Assembly (NCBI RefSeq): GCF_000003815.2
Contig: NC_049995.1
Coordinates: 3,607,896 to 3,671,895, forward strand
DNA length: 64,000 nucleotides
Reading direction: 5' to 3'
Origin: Branchiostoma floridae
Lineage: Eukaryota > Chordata > Leptocardii > Amphioxiformes > Branchiostomatidae
The number at the start of each line of letters is the position of its first letter. The stretch's first letter is position 1. The notes below the pieces were generated by a model. It was not told where the DNA came from. It saw only the letters and a program-made list of their open reading frames with translations, and did no database searches. Made by a program: the position numbers and the translations under genes. Positions 20,057-34,087 of this stretch are shown piece after piece.

Positions 20057-21429
20057 CTAGCTTAAGACGTAATTGTTTCAACAGGAGACTTTTTTCTACA
20101 CAAATCAATTCAAGAGACATAGAGTTGTTTGTAGAATTAAGTTTTTCACACTTTACTCTGTAAGAAGGGGGAGGGGTGGTAGAAGATGTAAACATAAACG
20201 CAACCGTAACACTTATAATCTATGACTGAAGAAAAACAGCCACAGCCCACAAGTCATATTTACTTTTGACACTTGACTCACCAAACGCAGAAAGCACTCC
20301 AATTCTGACAGGCTTACAAATGTAAGACTCTGGAATGAAAACTTGTAAGAGCTCAAGCGTAAAATTGGACTCTTTTTTTGAAATTCATTCATGTTGCGTT
20401 GAGTGAGTTTTTATAGTTGTCGCACTGTGTTGCAACTGAAACGAAATCAATCCCTACTCTGTGGGAAAATAAAGGGTATTATCTTTGGTGGGGAGGTCGA
20501 GGCTAGCCTCCTTTGCAGACTTTTAGCAGGGCCGAATTATATTTCATGGGGACGGTTGCTTATACGTGATTTCTAGCGTTTGCTATCTAATGCCACATTC
20601 CCATTTAAAGGGGCATTCCCCTCCAGAAGGAGGTGATGTTTTCCAATAGATAATGTGTCAATGAATACATAATCAGCCGAATTTTGTTGAATTCACATTG
20701 CGCGATGTGTGTTTCGTATTTACAACATGACACTCACTAAACCCACGCAGACCCTACCCATGCATTCCCTATACGCTTGTCCACTATGTTTATCGTGCAT
20801 ATTTTCGGAATAAATGAGGATCGCTAAGCACACCGAGAAGGCAAATTGCTCATAAGATAGCAAAGAACACATAACAAGGCTAGATTTCTTAGCGATCCTG
20901 AAATTAGTTTTGTAACCGTACCTAAAAGTTTTGCATTGCATTCAGCCATAGGATTTATTCAATTAGAGGGTACTTGGGGAGTTAAATAGAAGACTGAATG
21001 CTTTTGAGGCACGTGGAGCAACTGGGTACTTTATCGCATAATGTGAAATAGTATGCATTTATTATTTCCTAAAATTAATATCTATAGGAAAATAACACTT
21101 CCGTGTGGAGTGAAATCCCCATTTAAAGGATCGTATTCGTTTCTTTTTTGCTCCATAAGGCGAGACCCTGTTGATCTCCTTGCGGCTGTAGACTATTTAA
21201 GGTCTTGAGATGTCACCAAATCCAATTGTTTCATCCATCATATTCATGAAGACAATGACAGCCCAACCCCTCCCAACCTCTTAAGACCTAGCATCGTTCA
21301 TTCTCACCTGTTCCATTGTCTCTTATTTTGTCAGCAGGGCTTGCCTTGTGTAATAATAGCCATAGGCTAGTTGGGCAGCCCTGGCTGTCCATACTGAACG
21401 GCCAAACCATTAAATACTAGTAGATTTTA

Positions 21430-21890
21430 ACCTGTCCATAAAGCCAACTTACCAGCTGTCTAAAAACTAAAACAAACAAACAAACAAACAAACAAAACAG
21501 AGGGATAGCAACAGTCCAAGAGGCAGGAACAAGACGCCTGAGAATGATGTAATACTGAACAGCCAAACCAAAAAATAAATTTAAAAAAGTTAAAGTGTCC
21601 GTTAAGCCAACTAACCAACTGTCTAAAAACTAAACTAAACAAACAGACAAACAAACAAACAAACAAACAAAATAGAGTGTAAACAACAGTCCTAGAGGCA
21701 GGAATAAGACGCCTGAGAATGATGTAATACTGAACAGCCAAACCAAAAAATAAATTTAAAAAAAGTTAAAGTGTCCGTTAAGCCATCTAACTAACTGTCT
21801 AAAAACTAAACTAAACAAACAAACAAACAAAAAAGCAAAACAGAGGGGAAACAACCGTCCTAGTGGCGGTAACAAGAGGCCTGAGAATGA
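21430..21890. repeat. Tandem repeat of about 163-176 bp with AAAC tracts
   Basis: Three units, each starting near CTGTCTAAAAACTAAA (21456, 21619, 21795) and containing (AAAC)n, AGGCAGGAA and CGCCTGAGAATGA. Confidence 0.85.
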
Positions 21891-22736
21891 TCAAGGAATG
21901 ATATATAATGAAATACAACACCAGCGACCTCTCCCACGGAGCCTAACTGATGCAGTGTTTTGCAAGTCTATCCACGCTAAAACTTACACAAGAGCTACGT
22001 TTTGATTATAAAACAAGCCCATTTCAAACTAGTCTAACATGTTTTTCGTCTGCAAACTCTAGCCGTGTGTATCAGTGCAAGAGATCAAGGGTTGGGCATA
22101 CTGTGGACCCCATTACTTGCCATGTTAGAAGACTTGAATTCTAATTTTTCTCCTTCATCGACAGATTAGAAAACAAAATATGACTGCCTACAATCACCCC
22201 TCCCCCTATTCAGACTGTGTTCTCATTTCATTTCTTTACACTGCAAACGTGGCAGGAAAACGAAAAGGCATGAAGAAATAAAGTGACTATCATTGGCAGG
22301 TGCGGGATAGGGAAAGCAAGCGAAAAGAAATAACACTCGTTATAGGTATATTTTCGAACTGGCCTAGGCCTGTTTTCAACAACCTGTCAAACTACCTGGG
22401 GTAGGGTGGGGGAGGGGCGCATGACTTCAGTATTGGCTTTTGGCCAAGTTTTTGGCTTTGGTAAAGTTTGCTAACGAAGAAGTTGTTTTATTTTGAGCCA
22501 CCAATGTGCAACCTGGCTATAGAACGGGCAAAATCTTCTTCCGAAAACTTAAACACAGGACAAAGAAATGTTTAATGTCATTACTGACTCATACTGACTT
22601 AATACACGCACACTTTTGACAGTCCCCTAACTGCAAACTATCAAAACCTACCTCTAAACTCCTTATAAAATTAGTTCTCAATATCATAAAACTTTTTTAT
22701 AGTAACTAACGTTATACAAAAAAGAAAAGTACTCAC

Positions 22737-22830
22737 GAGAATGTAAGTAGTGAGTTCTGTCTACGGTATACAACACTGCCTTCTCCGACGAAGACCGTGC
22801 GATTATGAAACGATATTTTCTCATATGCAT
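22737..22830 (-). other. Possible 5' non-coding exon of gene A
   Basis: A strong donor (CTC|GTGAGTAC) lies at 22736-22729 on the minus strand, upstream of the acceptor in front of gene A exon 1. The upstream limit is a guess. Only the splice-site match supports it. Confidence 0.18.
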
Positions 22831-23123
22831 ATCTGAAGGACGCGTGGGTAATTTATGCCTCGTTATGATAAGATGTTGTTCTCACCGTTTACAAACAAGC
22901 ACTCGATAAGATTATATTGAAAACTGGGAGGGGGCGTTGTTGATGCATATCAGCTTAGCAATCTTTCTTCTGTTGATCTTTAGAACGTTCAAAACTAAAT
23001 ATTGACAAAATAAGGCAATGTACATGAATGAAGGTCGTCATTTCTTATGAAATATTTGAGGATTGACTAGCTTTTCTATTGATTTGGGGAAGAAATTTGC
23101 AGTTGTCTTAAATCCATTTTATG

Positions 23124-23550
23124 TAGGGCTGGGTACCGGTACAGAAAATTCAGGTCCAGGTCCGGTCCAAAGGATTAGGTCCAGGTCCGGACCTGAACCT
23201 GGACCTGATTCACTTTGACTCATACCAATGGTCTATTTCACTACATAGAAATCTGTTTGGTGGAGTATTAGACTTACACTGGCGCTTTAAGATCCTACAA
23301 CGCTAACTGCACCTGTACGATTGGCTGTAAAACTTGGTAGAAATTACTATAAACTCTACTCTACTTCACTCTTGTTATTTTATTCCACCTGCAAGCGCCA
23401 AAACGTGTGAATGGCTGATAAAATAATCTGTTAATTTTCTAATCGGTCCAACATCCGGTGCACCTAATTTTTTCAGGTCCGGTTTTTCTGGACTGGTCCA
23501 AGAAGAAAAACCGGTTTTGTACCGGTACGCTGTACCGATACCCAGCCCTA
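23124..23550. mobile_element. hAT-type MITE, copy 1
   Basis: Ends TAGGGCTGGGTACCGGTAC and GTACCGATACCCAGCCCTA are inverted. It is flanked by the 8-bp duplication ATTTTATG (23116-23123 and 23551-23558). The interior has repeated CAGGTCCAGGTCCGG strings and no coding capacity. Confidence 0.92.
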
Positions 23551-25281
23551 ATTTTATGTGTTTTGGCCACCAATATCTGCCAACGAACGTTTCTAGTATG
23601 ATTTGGTATTCAAGAGTAGAAACCTACATGACTTATCAAACTCCGTTTCTCCCGTTTAATGGTTACATCTAATTGTTGTAGTAAAACTGAAACAAAACGT
23701 CCTGGTTACATAATTTATTCAGGTCATCCTTGATATATCTTTACAATTACAAGTATCTAATTTCATTTGCATTCATTGCTTACAAACAGCGACCAACCAC
23801 CTTATTTTCAGATGGACAACATTGCAGTAAAGATTGTTAACATAAAGCACTGACTTGTTTCTTCAAATCATAGGAATACTAAAGACACAAGAAGATATCC
23901 ATTGTATTACAAACTCCAGGCTCCTTTTCAACATGATATACCTTTACACATATATGTCGTGCGTAACATTATGATTCTCTATGCTCCATATTGCTGAAGT
24001 GATATTGTTACATATGGATATATATTCATATACATACATAATGAATTCTTAAGTTAAATGTAAGAAGTAGATCTTTCAATAGTCAGGCTCCACTGGTGTA
24101 TGGCAACATACTGTCCACTGCTATATTCTTTTTCACTATCTATTACCACTGTTTTGTTACTATTATGAATGAACTGTCTGACAAATGGACATTTTATTTG
24201 TTGCGTAGATGATTTTCAAGTATCGCTTAGCAGCTCCAACTCTGTAAATGGCTTCCTCAACAAAAGATTCATGTTGACAAATAGTTGACAAGAATTATCG
24301 TAACTAAATGTTTAGCTATCAACAATAAATGTTTACTCGTTAACAACGATATGTTCATGGCAATTCGCATCTATCCTTTATCAACCTACTCTTAATGATA
24401 ATACAAATGTACACGTACATAGATTAAAATAATGTCAAATTCCTGTGTACAATAGTACATGAGTATAGAATAACTGTTCTTTCACCAAAACTTTCACTTG
24501 CACAAAATGTTGCTGATAAACATTTCATATCTATATCTATATCTGATGCTATAGCGTATATATTCTTAGATATATATCAATGATATTTAAGATGGAAAGA
24601 AAAAAAAGTTCTGGTATATGTTGTTATATGCACCAAACTTTGTAAATACCGACAATATTTGAAGAGTATAAAGTAAGTGCATATATCTGTTACACTTAAC
24701 AAATACTATAAAAGACAAATAATACTTTAACAAGGGTAGGAACATTTGATGTAAGTGATATTAACAGTTACTATGCTAATCTTATATTGCTGGAGATTGA
24801 TCAAAATGTAATTTCATTTCTCTATTGATTACCTAACAATTTTTTAAAAATCACATTCATGTCCAAATATTAAGATTGTAAGATACAATTGCTTGTTACA
24901 TGTAAAAGTAAATCTAAACAACTTGTTGAATCATCTTTATTGCCAAATTCTCTCGATAGACTAGGGAAGATTTTAAACTACATTGTACTTCATGATTAAC
25001 ATAATATGAACATTGCATAATGAAATTCCTTTTCACAAGTCATAATTATAGTATTTTGCTAAATTATCATAAAATCATCAGAAATATCAAGACATGTAAA
25101 AACGTTTCAAAAAGGAACATATGTTCTCTAGCGAATATTTTGGTGGCTTTAATGCTATGCGTATTGTACATATACATATCTGGTTACAGCCAAACTTTTG
25201 CTTTTCTTTCTTTGATAATTCGTATTCTTCTCTTAAAAATTTCACATTTTACAACTCCCGTTTATAACCCTGATTGCCAGT

Positions 25282-25287
25282 TTTATT
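25282..25287 (-). other. Candidate poly(A) signal of gene B
   Basis: AATAAA on the minus strand about 470 bases after the gene B stop. Another candidate lies near 24933. Not tested. Confidence 0.35.
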
Positions 25288-25663
25288 ATATTCAAAACAT
25301 ATCTCGAGACCTTTCATAAATTTTCCCTTGTTATATAAATTTGCATTTAATTGTCAAAATCAAAACATCTGCCTTAGTTGTCAAATACATGACATATCGT
25401 CTTAAAACCACCTCTAACATGTTTTAGCACAATGAACTTCAAACTACATATCTTTCAAAATACTGGCAGTTTATACATACATATATACCATATTGATTCC
25501 CATATATACGGCTACGTGAAAAGTAGCTCGCTTCCAAATATAGACTCGTCCTAATCAAGAGGGCCATTTTGAAAAGTTGCTCTCGTGAGAGTACAGCATG
25601 GCGAGAACGCGCGTGACTTGCACCAAAACGAGGCCAGACAAGATTCACTACTGATTACATCAC

Positions 25664-25707
25664 CTACACAAGAGGCACGTGCTTCACATCTCCAAACTTC
25701 TTCTTCT
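25664..25707 (-). pseudogene. Duplicate of the gene B C-terminal coding end
   Basis: Reads AAG AAG AAG followed by codons for FGDVKHVPLV and a TAG stop, directly after TTTTTAG, an acceptor-like string. It copies the true end KKKFGDAEHVPLA located about 95 bases upstream in the transcript. It could be an inert fragment in the 3' UTR, or an alternative acceptor giving a nearly identical tail. Confidence 0.6.
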
Positions 25708-25758
25708 AAAAACGAGGCTAATGATGCAGAGAAGTTGCATAATTACTAATTGCATGAC

Positions 25759-26180
25759 TTACGCTAGAGGCACGTGTTCTGCGTCTCCGAACTTCTTCTT
25801 CCAGATGTTGGCCCTGAGGTCCTCTGTGTCCCTCTCTACATCATGGTGTGGATGGTGATGATGATGATCGTGTCCAACCCTGTCTAGCGAGTGCATGGAG
25901 CCCGTCAGCGACCCCAAAGACGCGGCAATGTCCTGCTTGGTCACGCCACCGTTCTTGCTCTCCAGAGGCTTGTTCTGCTCCCTCCTCTTGAAGAGGTAGG
26001 CGGCGAAGAGGATCAGGAAGCCGCCTAGAACCCGCAGCGCTGTGATGAGTCCGAAGAACGCGTACCTGTTCTTGTCCAAGTCGTATAGGAGACAAGCTCC
26101 CTGTTGGCCGCAGTTTGTGGACCACAGTCGACAGGTTGTGTCGATCAAGGCGCCGAAGTAGATCGGTGACGGGATGAAAC
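25759..26180 (-). CDS. Gene B exon 14 (TM11-TM12 and C-tail)
   Basis: Encodes FIPSPIYFGALIDTTCRLWS, TNCGQQGACLLYDLDKNRYA, TM12, a basic KRREQNK, a histidine-rich stretch (HDHHHHHPHHD) and DTEDLRANIWKKKFGDAEHV, ending PLA then TAA at 25761-25759. Gene A splits this region by an intron. Confidence 0.93.
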
Positions 26181-29100
26181 CTGGAAAAGGGGAAACAGAG
26201 TTTATAAGGTTAAAGTCCTTTCCACACTATATGGGGTAAAGGTGGGTGCACATCATAATTTTCTGGGCACTTGGACCACACAATTGTCGAATCACACATT
26301 GACCTCGACCACAAATGCTTTCAAAGCTACTGCTTTGTTTTATAAGAACATTTTTGGCTCTGTTCTATATGTACCGTCTAACAAGACTGTTTTAAGAACA
26401 GACTTTTGGTCCTGTACTTCATATCACCGATGTTTTCAGGATCGACGACTTACCAAGAAGCTTCATAATCACGGACTGCACTCCCATGCCGAAGGATTTG
26501 GTCTCAGGCGTCAATGCCCTGTAAGGAAGAAGAAAAAGCACAATGTGTATCCGAACAATAGGCCGAGACTCATGCAATAGTTTCGTTACGTTTCCAGTTT
26601 TACACAAATGTAGCACATCATAAACATGCAAATTATGTCCCAAACATGCAAATGTATTCATAGTTACAGCCTTAACTGCCATGCCGATAGGCTTCAATCT
26701 TCAAGCAGATCTATGAGTGGGAAGACAGTATCCATCCGTCCAAACAAAGGGCCACTCGGATGGATACTGTCTCCCCTTCCATAGATCTACTTGGACATCT
26801 GCATAAAAAGGTTTCGTGTCAAGAGTTAGTTAAAAACTTAAAAGAAGGAAAACAATATTTGTACAATATGTGTCTTAAACATGATGAGTTGAGGTACATT
26901 GTAGAATATAAACCTATATTGGTTTCCAGTTTGTACACAAATGCAACACATTATAAACATGCAAATCATGTCCAAATCATGCAAATAGTATATTTATAGT
27001 ACATATGTGAACCTCAATGTCAGACCGTCACCATGATATAAGAACTATGATATACATAATGTTTTCTATTGTTTATGTTTGCGCCATATATACATTTATA
27101 TGCATTGTGCAATATGCCCTGCCTTTAACGTAATCCTGTTTACCTAAGGATGGAAATGATGACTGGAATAAACCCGAACGACGAGGCGAATCCGCCGACT
27201 ACAAAAACGGCGATAAATGCGCCCCACTTATTACAGTCGGTGCGGCATGGAAAACCTATGGCGAAGTTTGGCATCCCCTGGAATCCGGGAGGTCCATTTT
27301 CCGGCATTCTAGGACCCATTCCTGGAATGGGAGGCGATGTGGAATTGGCGTTCATAGATGGGGTACTGTCCGTTGCGTTCGCGTTGCTGCGAAGTTTTTG
27401 CGGACTTGCCGTCGCCCACATCGGGTCTATGTGAGGCTTCTGACTGTCTTGTTTTTCGTCTCCGCCAGGTGGAGCGCCTGCACCTGACTTTCCGAATTTC
27501 TCAGCCATCATCTTCTTCAGAACCTCTGGTGGTAAGTCGGCAAGACAGCCGCAACGGGAGAAATTCTAAAGGAAAACGTCGAGCCATCAACGTATATAGT
27601 ACTACACGATCTAATAGGCAATTGGCAATAACAACACCAACCTCCGTCACTTGTTGAAGGCAGAGAATCACTACAATATTTGATAAGATATATTGTAGCA
27701 AAATTTGGAAAAAAATGTAGGATCTATGATTTTGGAATTTCTGAAAAGACCGGAAGTTGACTGTACATAAATTAGTTGTGTTAGCACCCTTAAAAAGGAA
27801 CAACTCACAACGGAGCTTGGTTGTTGCCAATGCTTGCACTTTTACCATTCTGAAGATTTCTTGGCATTTTTACCTCCAAACATCCATGCCTTTGTTTTGT
27901 CACACAACAGTGTTTTCATTCCACTCTAATCTTAGCAACTTTGTTGCATTGGTAAAATCTTCAGAATGATAAAAGTGACGATGATCATGATTCTTTGTCA
28001 CGGTACTGCCTAAAGACCAAGGGTAATCTACTTTACCTGTTCACTTTTTGATAATCTACTTAACTTGTTCACTTTTTAAGATAATCATTCATTTTTGAAA
28101 GCTAATTTTCACTCAGTTTTATTTGTCTCCTTGATTTTTGCTCTTAGTCGAAGCAAACTAAACCTGTTTGTAATATCTGTACACAACTCAGCAGTATCTT
28201 ACCCTTGCCCTTTGGTAGCACATTTGAACAATCAAGGAGGTTATATATCTCTATATAACCTTCTTGGAAAAATAAAAATGATAAAGCTTTACCTCAAACA
28301 ACAGACGATGACAGGGATAAACCCAAACGACCATGCCGTTAGCGACACCAACAGTGCAATTACACCCTCGATAATTTTGTCGGGACATTGGTTTTCACAA
28401 ATGCCCCAAAATGCACTGCGGTCGCTACGACCGCCATCTTGGATTTCGTGTGTCGACATCTGCACTACCGGAGGGGTCACCAAGGTCATCTCCATTCCGG
28501 GTTTAATTCCTGCTCTAAGAGTCGCCCAGGAATCCTCTATTCCAGAGTTAATGTCTAAGGACTCCTTTGGCCCACCACCGTTAGAAAGTTTGTGAGCAGT
28601 GTTAGTAGTTGTTAGTGGGAGAGAGGAAGCCATGCAGGCGCAGCCACTGAAGTTCTGCATAATGGAGAAACGATACATGCAAATAAAGTTAGGCGTGTAA
28701 TGCCTAAGCGTGAAAGTCATGCATTTAGTTCAAGTTAGAAGCTTAGTACGTGTTACCTATTGGACATTGCAGTTAGTGGTTAGTGTTGATTCTTTATTAG
28801 GAAAGCATCAATGAGAGCGTTGCCTTACAATGAAATGTTGCTGTAGATGGTGTTAAATGAGTTGATTTGCATACGGTGAAGTCAGTCATTAGATATAAAT
28901 GTAGCTGTTTTTCTGTCCGAAGATTTCATCCACCAATCACAGCACAAAACATGATCGTTCAGCACACCTTTAAGTATACGAAAGGTTCCATTTTTTCACT
29001 CAAGTAAAGAAACAGAAGCCTTACGCATTCTTTAAGGTGTGCCTAAAGATGAAGAATAATGCTATGATTGTTTCTATGATCTTATAATTGGGCATCTAAG

Positions 29101-30210
29101 CTGTTTTACTGACGATTTGGGGAGACTTACCGATACGACGATCCCCATCGGGTGCATGAAGCTCTGCTTCTCGGTGCAGCCTGCGTGGCAGCCCGAGAAG
29201 TAGGTGACGCCGTCCGACCCACAGACCGGGCTGTACTTGTCCAAGTTGCAGTTACAGCCAGTGTTACAGGAGGAGAGCAGGTTGATGTCTCCGTTCTTGA
29301 GGTAGGGAACGTTTGGCATTAACGGGCTGTGGTAGAAGAAATACATTGTTAAATAACGTGTGATGGCAAATGAAATGATGACCGAGGCGGGGGACGTTAC
29401 AGGCTACCTTTAGAAAGACGTGTCCGTGAGGTCGATATCAATTGGAGATTTAGCTGCACCATGGTATCTAGTCTGTACGTGTACCACAAACTCTACTGTA
29501 ACTGGCCTCTCCCCGCAGAGGAGGCCGTTCGGATGTTGGGCGAGCTGCTATAAGCGAAATCTAAGGTATGGTCCAAGTAGGGCTGACCAAAATGTAAAAA
29601 AAAAAAGAATTTAAAAGAAATAAACATCTAACTTCGTAGATATTTAGGTCTATTAGTGTATTTTGTCGTCCTTATTCCATAATCATTGCTATTTTAGTGT
29701 CAAATTCAAGTGAAAAGTTCGCCGTTTCCAACGCCCAAATCGGGTGCCGATACCTTTTGTAACAGTCTGCCCAATTAGGGTCCAGAGCCGTGGCGCGAAA
29801 GTTAAATTGCACAGCCAATCAGGCCTCGCTTGGGAATGACGTCATGGTACCCACCTGTAGCCATACGGAATGGTGACCCCCGCCATGGGCGGCTGTGGGC
29901 ACGTCAGGAAGAACATCGGGATGCTGATGAGGGAGGAGATAAAGACGGAGGCTGCTGACATGTACAGGCACTGCACGGGAGTCAACTTGAACTTCTTAAT
30001 GACGATTCCTGATCCGACGATGCCGAACACGGTGGACGGCAACATCACTATTCCTGGATAAGGAACAACGGTAAGTGGTTGATTCTTTGATTGATTCATG
30101 TATTGATTATCTAATTGATCAATCAATGAGTATGTGAGCGACTAAGTAAATAGTAGAGAGAAGTAGAGTGAGGTAGACTACGTCGTGAGTGTGTGTACGT
30201 CGTTGTGTAC

Positions 30211-30242
<32 letters not shown>

Positions 30243-33200
30243 GAGAGAGAGAAAACGTGTTTGTGTGTGTTTGTAAGAGTGTAAGCTAATGAGTTGGTGA
30301 GTGAGTGCGTGAGTGAGTGAGAGAGCGAGTGAGTGAGTGAATGAATGAGTGATAAGTGTGTTGTGTGTGTATGACAGTAAGCGTGTAGTGAGTGAGTGAG
30401 CGAATGGGTCAATGATTGAAGAAGTGAGTGAGAGGGAGGGAGGAAATTGGAAAGAGGGAGGGATTGAGTTAATGAGGCATTGATGTACCTACCCAGTAAC
30501 ATGTTAGCCTGTGATTTGGGGACTCCGAACTGCAGCTCCAGGTACTTTGGCATGAATGAGAAGGCTCCGAATGTGGAGACCATGCAGACCCCGGACAGGC
30601 ACAGGACCAGGAACACGCCGTTCGTCAGGACCTCCTTCAGACTCTTCGACATGCCTGGAGCAACAAGAGATCACACCTCCGTGAAATATTCAGAGTTTCG
30701 ATTACATTTGAATTCGTCGATGAAGGTATATAATTAGACAAGCAAGGTTACCGTAATAAGATTTGCCATGGCACCAGAGCCACTGACGAAAGGTGGATGG
30801 TACTTGAAACGTCTGGCCGTTTCCAAGATCATATCTGGAAGCTTGAGTAATTGCTATCTGGTCTGTCTTCCATTGACACCATCTTGCCACTCACTTCCTG
30901 CTTTCTCTATCTTTTCTCGTCGACATTCCTCTGAAACTCAGGCCTTTCACTTTAAGGCTACTCGCTAGCCTATTCACCAGTCCATTTAGGTAGCGTGTAG
31001 TCAATTGTCTGCAGTCCTTAGAATAAGACGTTAAGTCGTAGCCCACTGTTCATTGCACATGTCGAAAAGAGCTAAGGGAATTTCCCCGGTGCAATGACCC
31101 TTTTAAAAACTGTACATAGAGTTCGTCCTGTCGCTGTCACGACTAGTGGAAGATTAGCTCTTCAGTTAGCTTAAATGTATCGAAATCACAATCAATGTCA
31201 CATACCTTTGATCTGTTTCCATAGTCCCTTGGCTGGGTCCAGCAGGGGCGGGCCCTTGTCCATGTCCATCATGGGGAGCATCTTCTTCTTCTCGCTCTTG
31301 TCTTTCTTCTGAACAACGTCGCTGTCTGGGGGTCTCTTCAGTGCTGAGAAGACAACATTTTATCAACACTGTTACTCATAAAAGTAGAGACATTCAGTAT
31401 TTCCAGGACAAAAGAAAATGTCATATAAGTTGAATCAAACTTTCTACTTGACACTCCACTGTTTATTTAACAATGTATATTGATTGTTTTGTTCAGTACA
31501 ATGTTTCCTCAAAGATTGATTCAACTTCTATAACTGAATTCCTGAGTAATCTGCACAAACGTAATGGATGAAGCCATACTGCAAGAGGTCAAGTAAGGTC
31601 AGAGCACAACAATCTGTAACCGTAGGGCATCATGTACCAGGCTAGGGCGAGATGCACCGGAAAGATAGCCTGGGTACCATTCGGAAAGTAGTTCGCTCCG
31701 GCGTTTATTATACACCATATACAGTCGCTTCTAGCTCTGACATTTATTATAAACTATATACAGTCGCTTCTCGCTCTGACATTTATTATAAACTATATAC
31801 AGTCGCTTCTAGCTCTGACATTAAGTATACACTATATACAGTCGCTTCTCGCTCTGACATCTATTATACACTATATACTACATACAGTCGCTTCTCTGCT
31901 TCGAAATAATTATAACGGGGGAGACAACTAGTGAGGTTAGTAATCATCTGTACTTTCCCCCTTCATTTTGTAATGGAGAACCTTGAAAAAGAAATAAATA
32001 AACTTTCATCATAAATACGAAGCACAGCAGTTATCGATACATGTTTTGAATGAACACGTACCGGGTGGGAAAAAGAACATGGGGAAGGCCGTTGCCAGAA
32101 GTCCTGCACCACAGATGAAGAAGCCGATCCACCAGGCCCCCACCCACAGCGGGTTGGCGGGGGTCAGGCCCAGGGTCGCCGGGTCGATCCCCTTGTCCAT
32201 GTCGACGTAAAATTTCACGGCAAAGGAACTCAGGACGAAGCCGAGGGGAGGGCCGAGTCCAAACACGATGTAAGATGTTCCTGTAAAAAAAAAAAACAAG
32301 TTGACAAAACAATCAAGACGTAAAACTTCACGGCAAAAGAACTGAGGACGAAGCCGAGGGGAGGGCCGAGTCCAAACACGATGTAAGATGTCCCTGTGAA
32401 AATAAAAGTTGACGAAAAATTCAGAAAAATCAGAAAAGACAAAATTGAATACTAGTATTGAACTTGTATGTCAATCAGCTAAATTACTAGTACTCTACAG
32501 ACTGAGTACATCATGGATTTGCGGTACGCACATACCGCCAATACTTTGTGTTGACAGTTAAGAAAAAGTAAGGGACTTGTTTAAGCTACAATACCTGCTA
32601 TAAAACATAAAATCCCAGAGCATACTAGATATTACTTTAGTTATCCACACCATATTCTTCATACGGTACATGATAACTGTTAGAGTTTAAAGTCTCTTCT
32701 AGCATCTAAATCATTATCGCTAACTTTTATCAACATCAATACTTATCATTGAAGTTTTGTTGTGGTTTTTAAATGCTGAAAACAACACAGTCACGTTTTT
32801 CCTGTCTTTTTGTAAGTACTTATCTGACAAGATATCATTCGTATGCAGAACTTTGGTTGACAGCATGCAAATTAGGAAATTCGATCTCCAATGCCACGTT
32901 CTGAATTCATAGGTGTACCTCAGTCAGAATGCAGTATTGTCCTTGTGCATTCTACCGATAATTAAGATTGACAGTTTGTGTATATCGATTACAACTATGA
33001 CCCAGGTAAAGAAGGACAACGGCCGAAAAGACGTTTGCGTAAGTTGACTTTGACGATCATGACTGGACAGTTTTAGTGTCCGAGCGGTCATTGACACCTA
33101 AAGATCCCGAAAGACGATTGAGAAAACAGTCTTACGGAATCTGCTAAACAGTCTTACTTTGACATATAAGATGATGTCCAAATGGCCTTTGAATTACACG

Positions 33201-34029
33201 ACAAAGGATTTCGACCATTTGCATTGAGCACATGCATTGCCGTTGACATACATGTAAGCACTTGTCTAGTGGCTAAGTTATCGCTTTCTATGCGGTATGT
33301 GTCGGGCTTAATTCTAAGGTACGGGTCATACCAAAGGATTTTTTTAATGGTGTTGTGTTGCCTTTACGTGCACAGCTGTGTGGCCATAGGGGCAAGGAGG
33401 TGGAGATGGGCGCCGCGCTATACACCATATGGTGTTGGACGAACTTGAACTTATGAACATTCATGTTTCAGTTTGCAGAATGATCTTACTATAACAACCC
33501 TAGAATGCCAAGATCTAAGATCTAACAATGCATGTATGTCACTGTCCGAACGGTCATTGACACAATGAGTTCACTTAACGTCTGCAGCACAGGTGTATTT
33601 TAACACCAGTGATTGTAAATTACACCAAGCGCCAATTGTCCGACTGGTCATTGACACACATGAAAGGATTCTGGACGCCCATTGACATAAATAGATAAAA
33701 TCTATTCTCTATCAGCAGCATTGCCTCTTTTATGTAAAGATATAAAGTCACTCAAAAAATATTTGCGTGCCAAATACAACATCAAAACATATGTTAAGTC
33801 AGTTGAAATGCATGTATGCCAAAATCCATAGATTTGTAAAGCCATTTAACTGGCGCGAGGTTCCATGTATCTGTTGTTTTAGAAAACAGCTATTTAGAGA
33901 TATCAAGACAGTACTTTTAAATTGCAATATTTTCAAAATGTTGCTTTCAGGCACTTCAGAGACAGTAAATAGTATTGTAAATTGTATTTTGACATCCGCG
34001 ATTGAAATTCCTTTTATACGACACACACA

Positions 34030-34087
<58 letters not shown>

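Larger units (their letters stand above)
20060..23110. other. Intergenic stretch between A and the first hAT MITE
   Basis: Apart from the 21430-21890 tandem repeat and a possible 5' exon near 22737, nothing supportable. It probably holds the gene A promoter. Confidence 0.6.
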
